DNA from: Longimicrobium sp.
GTDB taxonomy: Bacteria; Gemmatimonadota; Gemmatimonadetes; Longimicrobiales; Longimicrobiaceae
Assembly (NCBI RefSeq): GCF_035474595.1
Contig: NZ_DATIND010000012.1
Coordinates: 1-38,627 of the forward strand
Direction of reading: 5' to 3'
Length of the DNA stretch: 38,627 bases
Shown: one piece after another, positions 7,822 to 16,900 of the stretch
Layout of the letters: each line of letters starts with the position of its first letter
How positions within the stretch are numbered: the stretch's first letter is position 1
Position numbers and translations under genes: made by a program
The notes under the pieces: model-generated
What the model saw: the letters and a program-made list of their open reading frames with translations, nothing else
Told to the model about the DNA's origin: nothing
Database searches by the model: none

Positions 7822-7950
7822 GCTCGCGGACGCGCACCTGCGTAAGGGATGTGCGCCCGAACCCTGCCGTTCCATCCTTTCGCCCGGCCGCGCGCGCTGC
7901 CATCTTCCCCGCCGCAAATTCCTGGTCCGAACAGATCCGAGGGAATCGAG

Positions 7951-9372
7951 ATGAGCGATACGAGCTTCCGCACCGAGAAGGACTCGCTGGGCGAGATGCA
8001 GGTGCCCGCAGACGCGCTGTACGCCGCGCAGACGCAGCGCGCGGTGGAGAACTTTCCCATCAGCGGCATCCGCTTTCCGCGCCGCTTCATCCACGCGATG
8101 GGCACCATCAAGAAGGCCGCCGCGCAGGCGAACGCCGAGATGGGCCTGCTCGACGCCGCCGTGGCCGAGGCCATCGTCCGCGCCGCCGACGAGGTGATCG
8201 CGGGAACGCTGGACGCGCAGTTCGTACTGGACGTGTACCAGACGGGGAGCGGCACCAGCACCAACATGAACACCAACGAGGTGATCGGGACGCGCGCCAC
8301 GCAGCTCGCCGGCGGCGACAAGCGGGTGCATCCCAACGACCACGTGAACATGGGGCAGAGCTCCAACGACGTGATCCCCACGGCCATGCACGTCTCCGCG
8401 CGCGTGGCCATCCACGAGGACCTGATCCCCGCGCTGGAGCGGCTGCAGGGCGCGCTGAACGCCAAGGCGGCCGAGTTCGACGACGTGGTGAAGAGCGGCC
8501 GCACGCACCTGATGGACGCCACCCCGGTGCGCCTGGGCCAGGAGTTCGGGGGATACGCCAGCCAGATCGAGCATGGCATTCGCCGGCTGCGCAACGCGAG
8601 CGAGGAGCTGGCCGAGCTGGCGCTGGGCGGCACCGCGGTGGGCACCGGCACCAACGCCGTTCCCGGCTTCCCCGCCAAGACGATCGAGAAGATCAGCGCG
8701 CTCACGGGGCTGCAGTTCCGCGAGGCGGAGAACCACTTCGAGGCGCAGGGCGCCAAGGACGCCTGCGTCAGCGCGAGCGGCGCGCTGAACACGCTGGCGG
8801 TAAGCCTGCTGAAGATCGCCAACGACATCCGCTGGCTGGCCAGCGGGCCCACCTCGGGGCTGGCCGAGATCACCCTTCCCGCCATCCAGCCGGGAAGCAG
8901 CATCATGCCGGGAAAGGTGAACCCGGTGATGAGCGAGGCGATGATGATGGTGTGCGCGCAGGTGATGGGGAACCACGTGGCGGTGACCATCGGCGGGCAG
9001 CACGGCAACTTCGAGCTGAACGTGATGATGCCGGTGATGGCGCACAACTTCCTGCAGTCGGTGGAGATCCTGTCGCGCGCCTGCGACGCCTTCCGCGCCA
9101 ACGCGGTGGAGGGGATCGGCGCCAACCGCGAGCGCTGCCGCGAGCTGCTGGAGAAGAACCCGTCGATCGCCACCGCGCTGAACGCCTACATCGGCTACGA
9201 CCAGGCGGCCAGCGTGGCCAAGGAGTCGGCCAAGAACTTCGAATCCGTGCGCGACGTGGTGAAGCGCCGCGGCCTGCTGAGCGACGAGCAGCTGGACCAC
9301 GTGCTGAACGTGCGCGAGATGACGGAGCCCGGGATCCCCGGCGGCGGCGTGGTGGGCGGCGGGGGCGGGTGA
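7951..9372 (+). CDS. fumC: Class II fumarate hydratase
   Basis: Iron-independent fumarase of the TCA cycle, interconverting fumarate and L-malate in the cytosol. The 473 aa protein (usual about 460) shows all superfamily blocks: TGSGTSTNMNTNEV, HPNDHVNMGQSSND, KSGRTHLMDATPV with the catalytic His, and the signature GSSIMPGKVNP with the flexible catalytic Ser loop. The tetramer core and C-terminal domain are complete and end LLSDEQLDHVLNVREM. A Gly-rich tail (GGGVVGGGGG) is unusual. The ATG is preceded by GAGGGA, and the N-terminus SDTSFRTEKDSLGEMQVP is the family start. It is transcribed divergently from the flavoprotein gene and ends in a strong terminator. A decayed copy of its last ~100 bases lies about 850 bases downstream. 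Confidence 0.97.
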   Translation: MSDTSFRTEKDSLGEMQVPADALYAAQTQRAVENFPISGIRFPRRFIHAMGTIKKAAAQANAEMGLLDAAVAEAIVRAADEVIAGTLDAQFVLDVYQTGSGTSTNMNTNEVIGTRATQLAGGDKRVHPNDHVNMGQSSNDVIPTAMHVSARVAIHEDLIPALERLQGALNAKAAEFDDVVKSGRTHLMDATPVRLGQEFGGYASQIEHGIRRLRNASEELAELALGGTAVGTGTNAVPGFPAKTIEKISALTGLQFREAENHFEAQGAKDACVSASGALNTLAVSLLKIANDIRWLASGPTSGLAEITLPAIQPGSSIMPGKVNPVMSEAMMMVCAQVMGNHVAVTIGGQHGNFELNVMMPVMAHNFLQSVEILSRACDAFRANAVEGIGANRERCRELLEKNPSIATALNAYIGYDQAASVAKESAKNFESVRDVVKRRGLLSDEQLDHVLNVREMTEPGIPGGGVVGGGGG

Positions 9373-9394
9373 GGGCACGGTCGCGGAACGAGCA

Positions 9395-9416
9395 GGGCCC
9401 GCCTGACGGCGGGCCC
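9395..9416 (+). terminator. Hairpin terminator after fumC
   Basis: GGGCCCGCC and GGCGGGCCC form a 9-bp perfect stem with loop TGAC, 22 bases after the fumC stop. A convergent gene ends at 9439, so it may serve both. There is no long T-run. Confidence 0.75.
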
Positions 9417-9438
9417 CGTTGGTCCGCGGGCGCGGGGC

Positions 9439-9864
9439 TCAGCGCACGAACATCCCCACGCCGTAGCCGCAGTAGTCCGCGTCGCAGCTCGCCATGGTGA
9501 CGCGAAGCCGGAACCTTCCGGTCCACCGCGGCGTGACGACGACCACCGGGGTGGCGTCGGACTCCAGGTCGGTGCTGATGGAGTTGCCGTTGGCGTAGTA
9601 GAGCCCAAAGTCCAGGTCGGAGCAGTTCTCGTCGCACTTGCCGACGAAGCGGTACGAGACTCCGCCCGCGAGCGTGACGTACAGGTCGGTGTCGTCGCCG
9701 TCGTAGAGGGTCCCGGTCCACACGTCGGTCTCGGCGTACCCGTCCTGCTGCCACCGCCAGGTATCCCGGTCGATCGCGGTCCGAATGGCCTCCCGCCACT
9801 GCGCCGCGGCGGCGGATGCGGAGAGCACCAGCAGCGAGAGGGCAAGGGTCAGCGTGCGGATCAT
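9439..9864 (-). CDS. Small secreted protein with PPC-like beta domain
   Basis: Protein of 141 aa with a Sec signal peptide (MIRTLTLALSLLVLSASAAAAQ, cleavage likely after AAA-Q near residue 21). The mature part is beta-rich: WTGTLYDGDDTDLYVTL, VSYRFVGKCDENCSDLDFGLY and GRFRLRVTMASCDADYCGYGVG. It resembles the pre-peptidase C-terminal (PPC) fold, in which an aspartate-rich strand pair is followed by a DLDFGLYD-like turn. Two cysteine pairs (KCDENC, SCDADYC) probably form disulfides, consistent with export. No catalytic domain is attached, so it may be a free-standing binding or stability domain. It lies between fumC and the fumC 3' remnant, on the opposite strand. The function is unknown. Confidence 0.8.
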   Translation of the reverse strand: MIRTLTLALSLLVLSASAAAAQWREAIRTAIDRDTWRWQQDGYAETDVWTGTLYDGDDTDLYVTLAGGVSYRFVGKCDENCSDLDFGLYYANGNSISTDLESDATPVVVVTPRWTGRFRLRVTMASCDADYCGYGVGMFVR

Positions 9865-10130
9865 GGCTCACCTCCACGCAAGAAAGCTGCGGCAGGCCGG
9901 TTCGGCGGCACCCCGGGCGCCCTGCCCGGAGCGGAATGCGATCAGCGCATCGCGAGCGCCAGCCGGGCACCAGCGGACCGGATGCTTTCCGGCGCGGTCC
10001 AAGCGTTTGGAAGTCCGCATCTTGGAGCGGTGCTACGGAACGGATGAGGCCTGGTATGATGGTGCACATGTGCCGCGATTGGGGCGACGGTTCCTCGCAC
10101 CCTGAAGCGTGGCGGCGAAAGCCACCGCGC

Positions 10131-10240
10131 GCGACGAGCAGTTGCGTCCCGTGTTGAATGTGCGGGAGATGACGGAGACGGGATTCCCGGCGGCGGCGTG
10201 GCGGGCGGCGGGGGCGGGTGAGGGGACGCGGGACGAGGAA
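10131..10240 (+). pseudogene. Decayed duplicate of the fumC 3' end
   Basis: Bases from GACGAGCAG (10131) to past GGCGGGTGAG match fumC 9283-9395 along their length, at about 80 % by eye, including the Gly-tail codons, the stop region and some bases after it. One base is missing near 10185, so the frame is lost and no fumC product could be made. The match may extend a little upstream (about 10100). The remaining sequence of the 9865-10313 gap shows no gene. Confidence 0.75.
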
Positions 10241-10313
10241 CGCACGCACGACGAACGACCGAACGCTTTGAACGAGGAGGTGGCTGGACTAAACTTCGAA
10301 CTCCGGGGTATGG

Positions 10314-10847
10314 ATGCGCGCGATCGGCTTCCATGGCACGAGCGTCGAACGGGCGGAGCGCATCCTGGCCGCGGGGTTCCGGGCCAGCCGCAACGACTAC
10401 GACTGGCTGGGCGACGGCGTCTACTTCTTCCAGGACGCGCCCGGCCGCGCGCGCGAGTGGGCGGCGGAGCGGTTCGGCAGCGAGGCGGCAGTGGTCGGCG
10501 CGGAGATCGACCTCACCGACTGCCTGGACCTGCTGGACCCGCGGTGGCATCGCGTCATCGCGAACGCGCACCGTGACTTGGTCGCGCGCGGAGAACGGCT
10601 GCAGCAGCCGCTCCCGCGGCAGACTACGGGCGCGCGACGATTGGACCGGGCCGTCATCAATTATGCGGTGGACCTGATGGCGGACGACGGCCTTGTAATC
10701 CGCAGCGTTCGCGGAGCATTCGAGGAAGGCCCGCCGATCTTTCCCGGGTCCGCCCTGCGCACCCGGTCGCACGTGCAGATTGCCGTCCGCGATTCCTCCG
10801 CCCTGATGCGGATCTGGCTCGAAGGAGGTGCTGATGCTCGATCCTGA
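10314..10847 (+). CDS. ADP-ribosyltransferase-like protein, possible toxin
   Basis: Protein of 177 aa, probably cytosolic (no signal peptide or membrane helix). The N-terminus GFHGTSVERAERILAAGF followed by DYDWLGDGVYFFQDAPGRAREWA has the layout of PARP/ART-fold proteins: a His in HGTS, a Gly-x-Tyr-Phe-Phe strand, and an alpha helix bearing Arg-Ala-x-x-Trp-Ala. In such folds the His and Tyr bind NAD; the third catalytic residue cannot be placed with confidence. Its stop codon is overlapped by the next gene, which has a strong ribosome binding site, so the two are probably co-translated. Gene size and order fit a toxin-antitoxin module, though other roles are possible. The ATG is the only start after an in-frame stop at 10290. 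No clear ribosome binding site is seen. Confidence 0.7.
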   Translation: MRAIGFHGTSVERAERILAAGFRASRNDYDWLGDGVYFFQDAPGRAREWAAERFGSEAAVVGAEIDLTDCLDLLDPRWHRVIANAHRDLVARGERLQQPLPRQTTGARRLDRAVINYAVDLMADDGLVIRSVRGAFEEGPPIFPGSALRTRSHVQIAVRDSSALMRIWLEGGADARS

Positions 10848-11082
10848 GGATGTGGGCCGCAGGCTGGAGAAGCACTTCGCGGAGGTTTCCGACGAGGAGT
10901 TTCTGCGCCGGCTGAAGCGCGCGATGCCCGAAGACGAATGGGAGCAGGTCATGCGGAGCCGCGTGCCTCCGCGCCGGCCCGGCGTCGTCGCACGTGCAAG
11001 GCTGATCCTCCGCAAACTGCTTTCGCGCCCCGAGCCCGTCGGGCCCGCTGGATCGGGCTTGGCGGCACGCGCGAAGCCATAG
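10834..11082 (+). CDS. Small charged protein, possible antitoxin partner
   Basis: Protein of 82 aa that overlaps the ART-like gene by 14 bases. AAGGAGG at 10822-10828 is five bases before the ATG, one of the strongest ribosome binding sites in the window. The N-terminal half is acidic and helical (DPEDVGRRLEKHFAEVSDEEFLRRLKRAMPEDEWEQVM). The C-terminal half is basic and Pro-rich. No DNA-binding motif is recognised, so if it is an antitoxin it may act by direct protein contact. The tight overlap and small size are the only evidence for partnership with the upstream protein. A GTG two codons upstream (10828) is an alternative start that would overlap the ribosome binding site. Confidence 0.65.
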   Translation: MLDPEDVGRRLEKHFAEVSDEEFLRRLKRAMPEDEWEQVMRSRVPPRRPGVVARARLILRKLLSRPEPVGPAGSGLAARAKP

Positions 11083-11170
11083 ACGTCCGCTCACCGCGCA
11101 GGCGGTTCGACTCTCGTATTCTCCCATCCTGCTCCGGACGGCCCGATACGCCGTCCCCACCCGAAGCCCA

Positions 11171-12043
11171 GTGGCCAACCTGACTACCCTTGCCTGCGGG
11201 CACCGCGTGCGCGACCCCGGGCAGACGCACTACTGCTCGTACCTGCGGCTCGACCAGCTGCTGACGCTGCAGCCCTCGCCGGAGCAGGCGCGGCACCCGG
11301 ACGAGCACCTGTTCGTGGTCACCCACCAGTCGTTCGAACTGTGGTTCACGCAGCTGCGCACCGACCTGCCGCGCGTGATCGCCGCGCTGAAACAGGACGA
11401 TGCGGGGATGGCGACGTGGCTCATCCAGCGCTGCACCGCGGTGGTGCGCATGTTCGGGCCGATGATGCGGGTGCTGGAGACGATGACGCTGGGCGGATTC
11501 TACGCCTTCCGCCATCATCTGGCCCCCGCCAGCGGCGGTGAGAGCGGGCAGTGGCACGAGATCGAGATCCTGTCCGGCGCGCGCGAGCCGGAGCTGCGCC
11601 GGTACCTCGAATTGGAGCCGGACCCCGGGGACGCGACGAGCCCCGTCGTCGGGCTGTGGACGCCGCGGCTGGCGGAGCTGTGGGAGCAGCCGTCCGTGGC
11701 CTCGGAGGCGAAGGCGCTGTTCGAGCGGCGCGGCGTGTCGCCGGCGGATGCGTACGCGGCGTCGCACGCGGGCGCGGAGCACTGGGAGCTGGTGCTGCTG
11801 GCCGAGGCGATGCTGGAGTACGACGAGGAGGTGCGGATCTGGCGCTTCGTCCACGCCCGCACCGCCGAGCGCACCATCGGCCCGGATACAGAGGGGACGG
11901 CGGCGACGACCGGGGTGAAGTACCTGGACCGCATGGCCATGCACCGCGCCTCGTTCTTCCCCTTCCTCTGGGCCGCGCGCGGCGAGATGTGGGAGCGGGC
12001 GCAGCGCGGCCCGGCACCTCGCGGGGATGGCGCCGGATCCTGA
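11171..12043 (+). CDS. Tryptophan 2,3-dioxygenase family protein (divergent)
   Basis: Haem dioxygenase family, 290 aa. Classical members open the indole ring of tryptophan to N-formylkynurenine, the first step of tryptophan degradation. Family features seen: YCSYLRLDQLLTLQ near residue 21; His52 in VTHQSFELWF, equivalent to the active-site His; FRHHL with the substrate-carboxylate Arg; and GVKYLDRMAMHRASFFPFLW, whose His258 should be the haem ligand. The usual SGFQSxQYR segment is replaced by SGGESGQWHEIE, so substrate preference may differ. The start is a GTG (11171) without a clear ribosome binding site; it gives the expected N-terminal length. No kynurenine formamidase, kynureninase or other pathway gene is nearby. 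The MBL-fold and thioredoxin genes follow on the same strand. Confidence 0.82.
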   Translation: MANLTTLACGHRVRDPGQTHYCSYLRLDQLLTLQPSPEQARHPDEHLFVVTHQSFELWFTQLRTDLPRVIAALKQDDAGMATWLIQRCTAVVRMFGPMMRVLETMTLGGFYAFRHHLAPASGGESGQWHEIEILSGAREPELRRYLELEPDPGDATSPVVGLWTPRLAELWEQPSVASEAKALFERRGVSPADAYAASHAGAEHWELVLLAEAMLEYDEEVRIWRFVHARTAERTIGPDTEGTAATTGVKYLDRMAMHRASFFPFLWAARGEMWERAQRGPAPRGDGAGS

Positions 12044-12146
12044 TCTCCATCAGAAGGCCTGCTCGCGGCGGGCCTTCGTGTTGCCGGGAGGGGAGATGCG
12101 CATCAGAATGCGCGGTGGCCGTCTTCACCGCCCGAATGCCACCGCC

Positions 12147-12902
12147 ATGCGCCGCCGCATCTTCATCTCCATCTTCCCCTTCTTCCTCCTGCCGCTGGGC
12201 GGGTGCACGTACCACCTGGCGCAGATCCAGGAGCCGGGGCGGGCGGTGGCGTTCACCACCGCGGGGCCGTGGCGCAGCATGATCTACGCGGCGAAGACGG
12301 ACAGCGGGACGATCGTCGTGGACCTGGGCTTCGTGGGCGCGGGACACCGGCTGCGGAGCCGGCTGCGCTCGATCGGCGCGGTGCCGGGCGACGTGACCGA
12401 CGTGTTCCTGACGCACAGCCACCGCGACCACATCGCCGCGTGGAAGACGGTGCGCGGCGCCCGCTTCCACCTGTGGATGCCCGAGGAGCCGCTGCTGGAG
12501 GGGGAGAAGCGCCACGCCGACGTTCCGTCGCGGCTGGCCACGTCGGTGTTCGGGCGCACCGGGCCCAGGCCGGGCGAGGTGGACCTGCGGCCGTTCTCGG
12601 CGGACACGGCGTTCGTGGTGGGGAGCGACACGGTGCGCGCGTACCCGGTGCCGGGGCACACGCCGGGGAGCGCGGCCTACCTTTTCCGCGGCATCCTGTT
12701 CGTGGGCGACGCCGTGGCGCGCAAGCCGCTGCGCGGGTACGGCGGCGCGGACCCGCTGTTCAGCATGGACCCGCGGATGAACCGGCAGACGCTGATCGGG
12801 CTGTTCGCGCGCGTGCCGATGGAGCGGGTGCGCTGGGTGTGCAACGCCCACGCGAAGTGCTCCGAGCCCACGGAGCGGTTCATCCGCAAGGTGACGCGGT
12901 AG
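12147..12902 (+). CDS. MBL-fold metallo-hydrolase lipoprotein
   Basis: Metallo-beta-lactamase fold hydrolase of 251 aa, anchored as a lipoprotein: MRRRIFISIFPFFLLPLGGC, lipobox Cys20. The di-zinc motif HSHRDH is at residues 90-95. Further ligands are likely the His in VPGHTPGSAAYLF and the Asp in LFVGDAV. The C-terminal His in CNAHAKCSE may complete the site. GHTPGS is shared with glyoxalase II-like and N-acyl hydrolase subgroups, so the substrate cannot be told. An in-frame ATG at 12096, right after GGGAGGGGAG, is an alternative start that would add 17 basic residues before the signal. The first ATG of the signal peptide itself is preferred because the n-region is then of normal length. It lies 104 bases after the dioxygenase gene. 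Confidence 0.85.
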   Translation: MRRRIFISIFPFFLLPLGGCTYHLAQIQEPGRAVAFTTAGPWRSMIYAAKTDSGTIVVDLGFVGAGHRLRSRLRSIGAVPGDVTDVFLTHSHRDHIAAWKTVRGARFHLWMPEEPLLEGEKRHADVPSRLATSVFGRTGPRPGEVDLRPFSADTAFVVGSDTVRAYPVPGHTPGSAAYLFRGILFVGDAVARKPLRGYGGADPLFSMDPRMNRQTLIGLFARVPMERVRWVCNAHAKCSEPTERFIRKVTR

Positions 12903-13013
12903 AACGGAACTTGCCCCGATGGCGTGGCCGCGGCCGGTGCGCTCGCGATCGAGCCCGCCCGACGCGGGGAGCGCATCGGCGACTCGGTCTGGAACCGACG
13001 GAGGAGAGTGGAG

Positions 13014-13469
13014 ATGGACAGCCCCACGACGCAGGAGCGGAAGGTGACGGTCGCGTGCCCGTTCTGCGGGCGACTGAACCGCGTGGACCTGGCCCGCGCC
13101 GCCGACCACCCCAAATGCGGCGAGTGCGGCCGCCCGATCCTGCTGGACCGGCCGCTGGCGCTCAGCGACGCCAGCTTCGAGCGCGTGATCGCCGACGCGC
13201 AGGTGCCGGTGCTGGTGGACTTCTACGCCGACTGGTGCGGCCCCTGCAAGATGGTGGCGCCCATCATGGACGAGCTGGCGCGCTCGCGGATGGGCAGCGT
13301 GCTGATCGCCAAGCTGGACACCGACCGCAACCAGCAGACGGCGCAGCGCTTCCAGATCGCCTCCATTCCCACGGTGATGGTGTTCCGCGACGGGAAGCCG
13401 GTGGCGAAGCAGGTCGGCGCCCTCCCGCGCCCCGGCTACGAGCAGCTGATCGACAAGGCGATGCAGTAG
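13014..13469 (+). CDS. trxC: Thioredoxin 2-type zinc thioredoxin
   Basis: Cytosolic thiol-disulfide oxidoreductase of 151 aa. An N-terminal zinc-ribbon has two Cys pairs, CPFC (15-18) and CGEC (35-38), as in E. coli thioredoxin 2. A thioredoxin domain (about 48-150) follows with the redox site WCGPC (C75, C78), the cis-Pro in IASIPTVMVF and the Asp/Lys charges of the fold (VDFYADWCGPCKMVAP). GGAGGAG lies upstream of the ATG. Thioredoxin 2 proteins are often linked to oxidative stress, because the zinc site is redox sensitive. The gene is the last on this strand before a long repeat-filled gap. An operon with the preceding MBL gene (110-base gap) is possible but not shown. Confidence 0.93.
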   Translation: MDSPTTQERKVTVACPFCGRLNRVDLARAADHPKCGECGRPILLDRPLALSDASFERVIADAQVPVLVDFYADWCGPCKMVAPIMDELARSRMGSVLIAKLDTDRNQQTAQRFQIASIPTVMVFRDGKPVAKQVGALPRPGYEQLIDKAMQ

Positions 13470-13497
13470 GGGGATCGAACAGCAAAGTCGCACGCAA

Positions 13498-13545
13498 GAC
13501 GCAGAGCCGGGGAGAAACGACGGGTTTTTCCGCGGCCCTGCGTCT
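13498..13545 (+). terminator. Possible terminator after the thioredoxin gene
   Basis: GACGCAG (13498-13504) pairs with CTGCGTC (13539-13545), with further pairing inside. The loop contains GGGTTTTTCC. It lies about 30 bases past the thioredoxin stop. The T-run is in the loop and not after the stem, so this is uncertain. Confidence 0.4.
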
Positions 13546-13612
13546 CTCCGTGAAACGATGTTGAGATCAGGGATCGATCGTGCGATCCGGCAGCGCACGT
13601 GCGACCTCGCCC

Positions 13613-13680
13613 ATAGATCCTTCGGCCTGCAACCATTCGTCCAATGGGAACGACAGTGTGGCCGGCCTCAGGATGACGTC
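13613..13680 (-). repeat. GTCATCCTGAG...GGATCT element, copy 1
   Basis: On the minus strand it reads GACGTCATCCTGAGGCCGG ... TTGCAGGCCGAAGGATCTAT. The outer segments GGCCTCAGGAT and GGCCGAAGGAT are near inverted repeats, so the unit folds into an imperfect hairpin. It forms an inverted pair with the copy at 13774. The 13470-13908 gap holds no gene. Confidence 0.7.
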
Positions 13681-13773
13681 TCTCTGTTCGTTTCTAAAGC
13701 AGAGGCGATTGCAAGATCCGGTCTGATACCGAATCCGGGAATTCAGTTCGTGCATCCTCGCCGCATCAACCCC

Positions 13774-13842
13774 GACGTCATCCTGAGGCCGACCACACCG
13801 CAGCCAGTGTCTACACAAGAGGTTGCAGGCCGAAGGATCTAT
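13774..13842 (+). repeat. GTCATCCTGAG...GGATCT element, copy 2
   Basis: Plus-strand copy reading GACGTCATCCTGAGGCCGAC ... GAGGTTGCAGGCCGAAGGATCTAT. With copy 1 it makes an inverted pair about 230 bases across. Both strands carry short open frames here only because the pair is symmetric. Confidence 0.7.
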
Positions 13843-13908
13843 CATTTCCGCAGCACGTGATTCGGCGAGGTGCGCTGATTCTTCCGCCGGATTCGGTTTG
13901 AGATCACC

Positions 13909-16900
13909 TCACCAGCGCGGGTCGCGGGCCAGCAGCTCGTCGGCCTCGGCACGGGGGACGGGGCGCGAGAAGAGGAAGCCCTGGCCGAAGTCGCAGGCCA
14001 GCGCGCGGAGCGCCTGCAGCTGCTCGCGCGTCTCCACCCCCTCGGCCACCACCGGAACGCCCAAGTTCCGCGCCAGCGCCACGATGGCCTGCACCAGCTG
14101 CTGGTTGCGCCGGTCGTGCTCCATCCCGCTCACGAACGCCCGGTCGATCTTCAGCTCGTCGATGGGAAAGCGGTGCAGGTAGCCGAGTGACGAGTAGCCG
14201 GTGCCGAAGTCGTCCATGCACAGCACCACCCCCAGCTCGCGCAGCCGCGCCAGCATCGACTGCGCCGGCTCGGCGTGTTCCAGGATCACGCTCTCGGTGA
14301 TCTCGAAGTGCAGCACCCCGGGGGCGATGCCGCACTCGCCGATGGAGCGCTCCACGTGGTCCACCAGGTCCGGCTGCGAGAACTGCGCGGCCGACAGGTT
14401 CACCGCCACGCGCAGCGGCCGGCCGGGGAACGCGTCGCTCCACCGCCTGGCCTGGCTGCACGACTCGTCGATCACCCAGCGCCCCAGCGAGTGGATGAGC
14501 CCCATCTCCTCGGCCACCGGGATGAACACGGTGGGCGACACCCAGCCGCGCTCGGGGTGCAGCCAGCGCAGCAGCGCCTCGAATCCGGCGATGCGGCCGC
14601 TGTCCAGGCGCACCAGCGGCTGGTAGTTCAGCGAGAACTCGCCGCGCTCCATCGCGCGCCGCAGGTCCGTCTCCAGCTGCAGCCGCTCGATGGCCTCGGC
14701 GTGCATGGCGCGGTCGAACACCTCGTAGCGGTTCTTCCCCAGCACCTTGGCGCGGCTCAGCGCGGCGTCGGCGTTGCGCAGCAGCACGTCGGGCTCCTCG
14801 GCGCCGGTGGTGCTCACCGCGATCCCCACGCTGGCCGAGGTGAACACCTCGTGGCGCTCCAGCGCGAAGGGCGCCGCCAGGATGTCGAGGATGCGCTCGG
14901 CCATGTGCGTGGCCTCGATGGCGCTGGCCACCCCGTCCAGCAGCAGGGTGAACTCGTCGCCCCCGAAGCGGGCCACGGTGTCGCCCGGCCGCAGCACCTC
15001 CTCCAGCCGCCGGGCGATGGCCACCAGCATCTGGTCGCCCACCCCGTGGCCCAGCGAGTCGTTCACCACCTTGAAACGGTCCAGGTCCAGGAAGAGCACG
15101 GCGAAGGGGTGCTCGCCGCCGCGGCGCACCCGCTCCAGCGCCTGGCTCAGCCGGTCGACGAAGAGCGCGCGGTTGGGCAGCCCGGTCAGCGAATCGTGCA
15201 GCGCGCCGTACGCCAGCTGGTCTTCCACCCGCTTGCGCTCGGTGATGTCGTGGATGATCCCCTGGAACCCCACCACCCGCCCCTCGCCCTCGCGCCGCAA
15301 AGTGGCCGAGACCAGCGCGTACACCGCCTCGCCGTCGCGGCGGCGCAGCCGCAGCTCGTAGTCGCGCACGTAGCCGGCGCGATGGATCTCGTCGCGGAAG
15401 CGCTGGCGGTCGGCGGCGGCGAAGTAGAGGTCGTCCATGCGGAACGCGTCCAGCTCCGCGCGCGCGAGCCCGAACATCTCCAGCATGGCCTGGTTGGCGG
15501 AGATCAGCTTTCCCTCCACCGTGCTCATGTAGATGGCGTCGCGGCTCTCCTCGAAGAGCGTGCGGTAGCGCTCCTCGCTCTCGCGCAGCGCCTCTTCCGC
15601 GCGGATGCGCTCGGTCACGTTGCGCGCGAACCCCTGCACCCCGCGCACCCGGCCGCCGCGCCGCACCGCCGTCTCCACCAGCTCCAGCGCCACGATCCGC
15701 CCGTCGCGGTGGCGCGAGAAGACCAGGTAGGTGTTGGGGGTTCCCGTGCGCAGCGTTTCCCGCGTCCGCTCCTCCACCTCCTCGTCGGTCGCGTGGCCGG
15801 TGTGCAGGGCGGTGTACGATTTTCCCACCAGCTCGTCGGGCTCGTATCCCAGCACGTCGCGCACGGAGGGGCTCAGCGACTCGTACACCCCCTGCACGTC
15901 GTGCACGTAGAAGAACACCTGCTGCGTTCCCGACAGCATCAGCCGGAAGCGCTCCTCGCTGGCGCGCAGCGCCTCTTCCGCCCGCCGCCGCTCGGTGACG
16001 TCGCGGTTCACCCCCAGCGCCCCCATCCGCCGCCCGGCCGCGTCGCGCAGGGGAACCACCAGCGTTTCCGACACGCCGCGCGAGCCGTCCTTGCGGACGA
16101 AGCGCACCTCGCCGCGCCAGCGCCCCTCCGTTTCCAGCGCCCCGGTGATGCGGCGGTCCAGCTCCGGCCCCTCGTCGGGGCTCACCCACAGGTCCAGCGC
16201 GGTGCGCCCCAGCACTTCGTCGCGGGTGAAGCCGTAGATGCGCTCGGCGGCGGGGTTCCAGTCGGTGATCCGCCCGTCGGGGTCGCTCAGGATCACCGCG
16301 TCGTACAGGTTCTCGAAGGTCAGCGCCTGCCGCTGCAGCGCCTCCTCGGCCTCCTTGCGCAGGGTGATGTCGAAGCAGGTGCCCAGCCCCGCCGGCTCGC
16401 CGGCGTATTCCACCTTTCCCGCGGTGTAGTCCACCCAGCGCACCGCTCCGTCGCGGCGCACGATCTTGAACTCGTAGCGGGTGGGCACGTCCTCGCCGCG
16501 CTGGCGGCCCAGCCCGCGCTGGCGCACCATCTCGCGGTGCTCGGGGTGCACCACCTCCCAGAAGTCGGCCGCCAGCAGCTCCTCGCGGGTGTAGCCGGTG
16601 AGCTCCGTGGCCGCGGCGTTCACGTACAGGAAGCGGGAGCCGCGGAAGATGAAGGTGGCCGCCGCCACCGCCTCGGCCACCTCGCGGAACTGGCGGTCGC
16701 TCTCGCGCAGCGCGGCCTGCGCCGTCTGGTGCGCCTCCCACCGCTCCTGCAGCTGGGAATACCGCTCCAGCAGCGCGCGCCCGGCCTCGTCCAGCGAGCG
16801 GCCCAGGAGCGCGCGCTCCGCGTCGGCGTCGCGGAAGGCGGTGTCCAGGTCGGCCAGGAAATCGCGCAGCTGCGGGGGGATGGGCAAAGCCGCGCCGAAG

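Noticed and set aside
13558-13860. Two similar small open frames on opposite strands
   Set aside because: They result from the inverted pair of GTCATCCTGAG...GGATCT elements; the resemblance of the translations is due to the repeat, not to a protein family.
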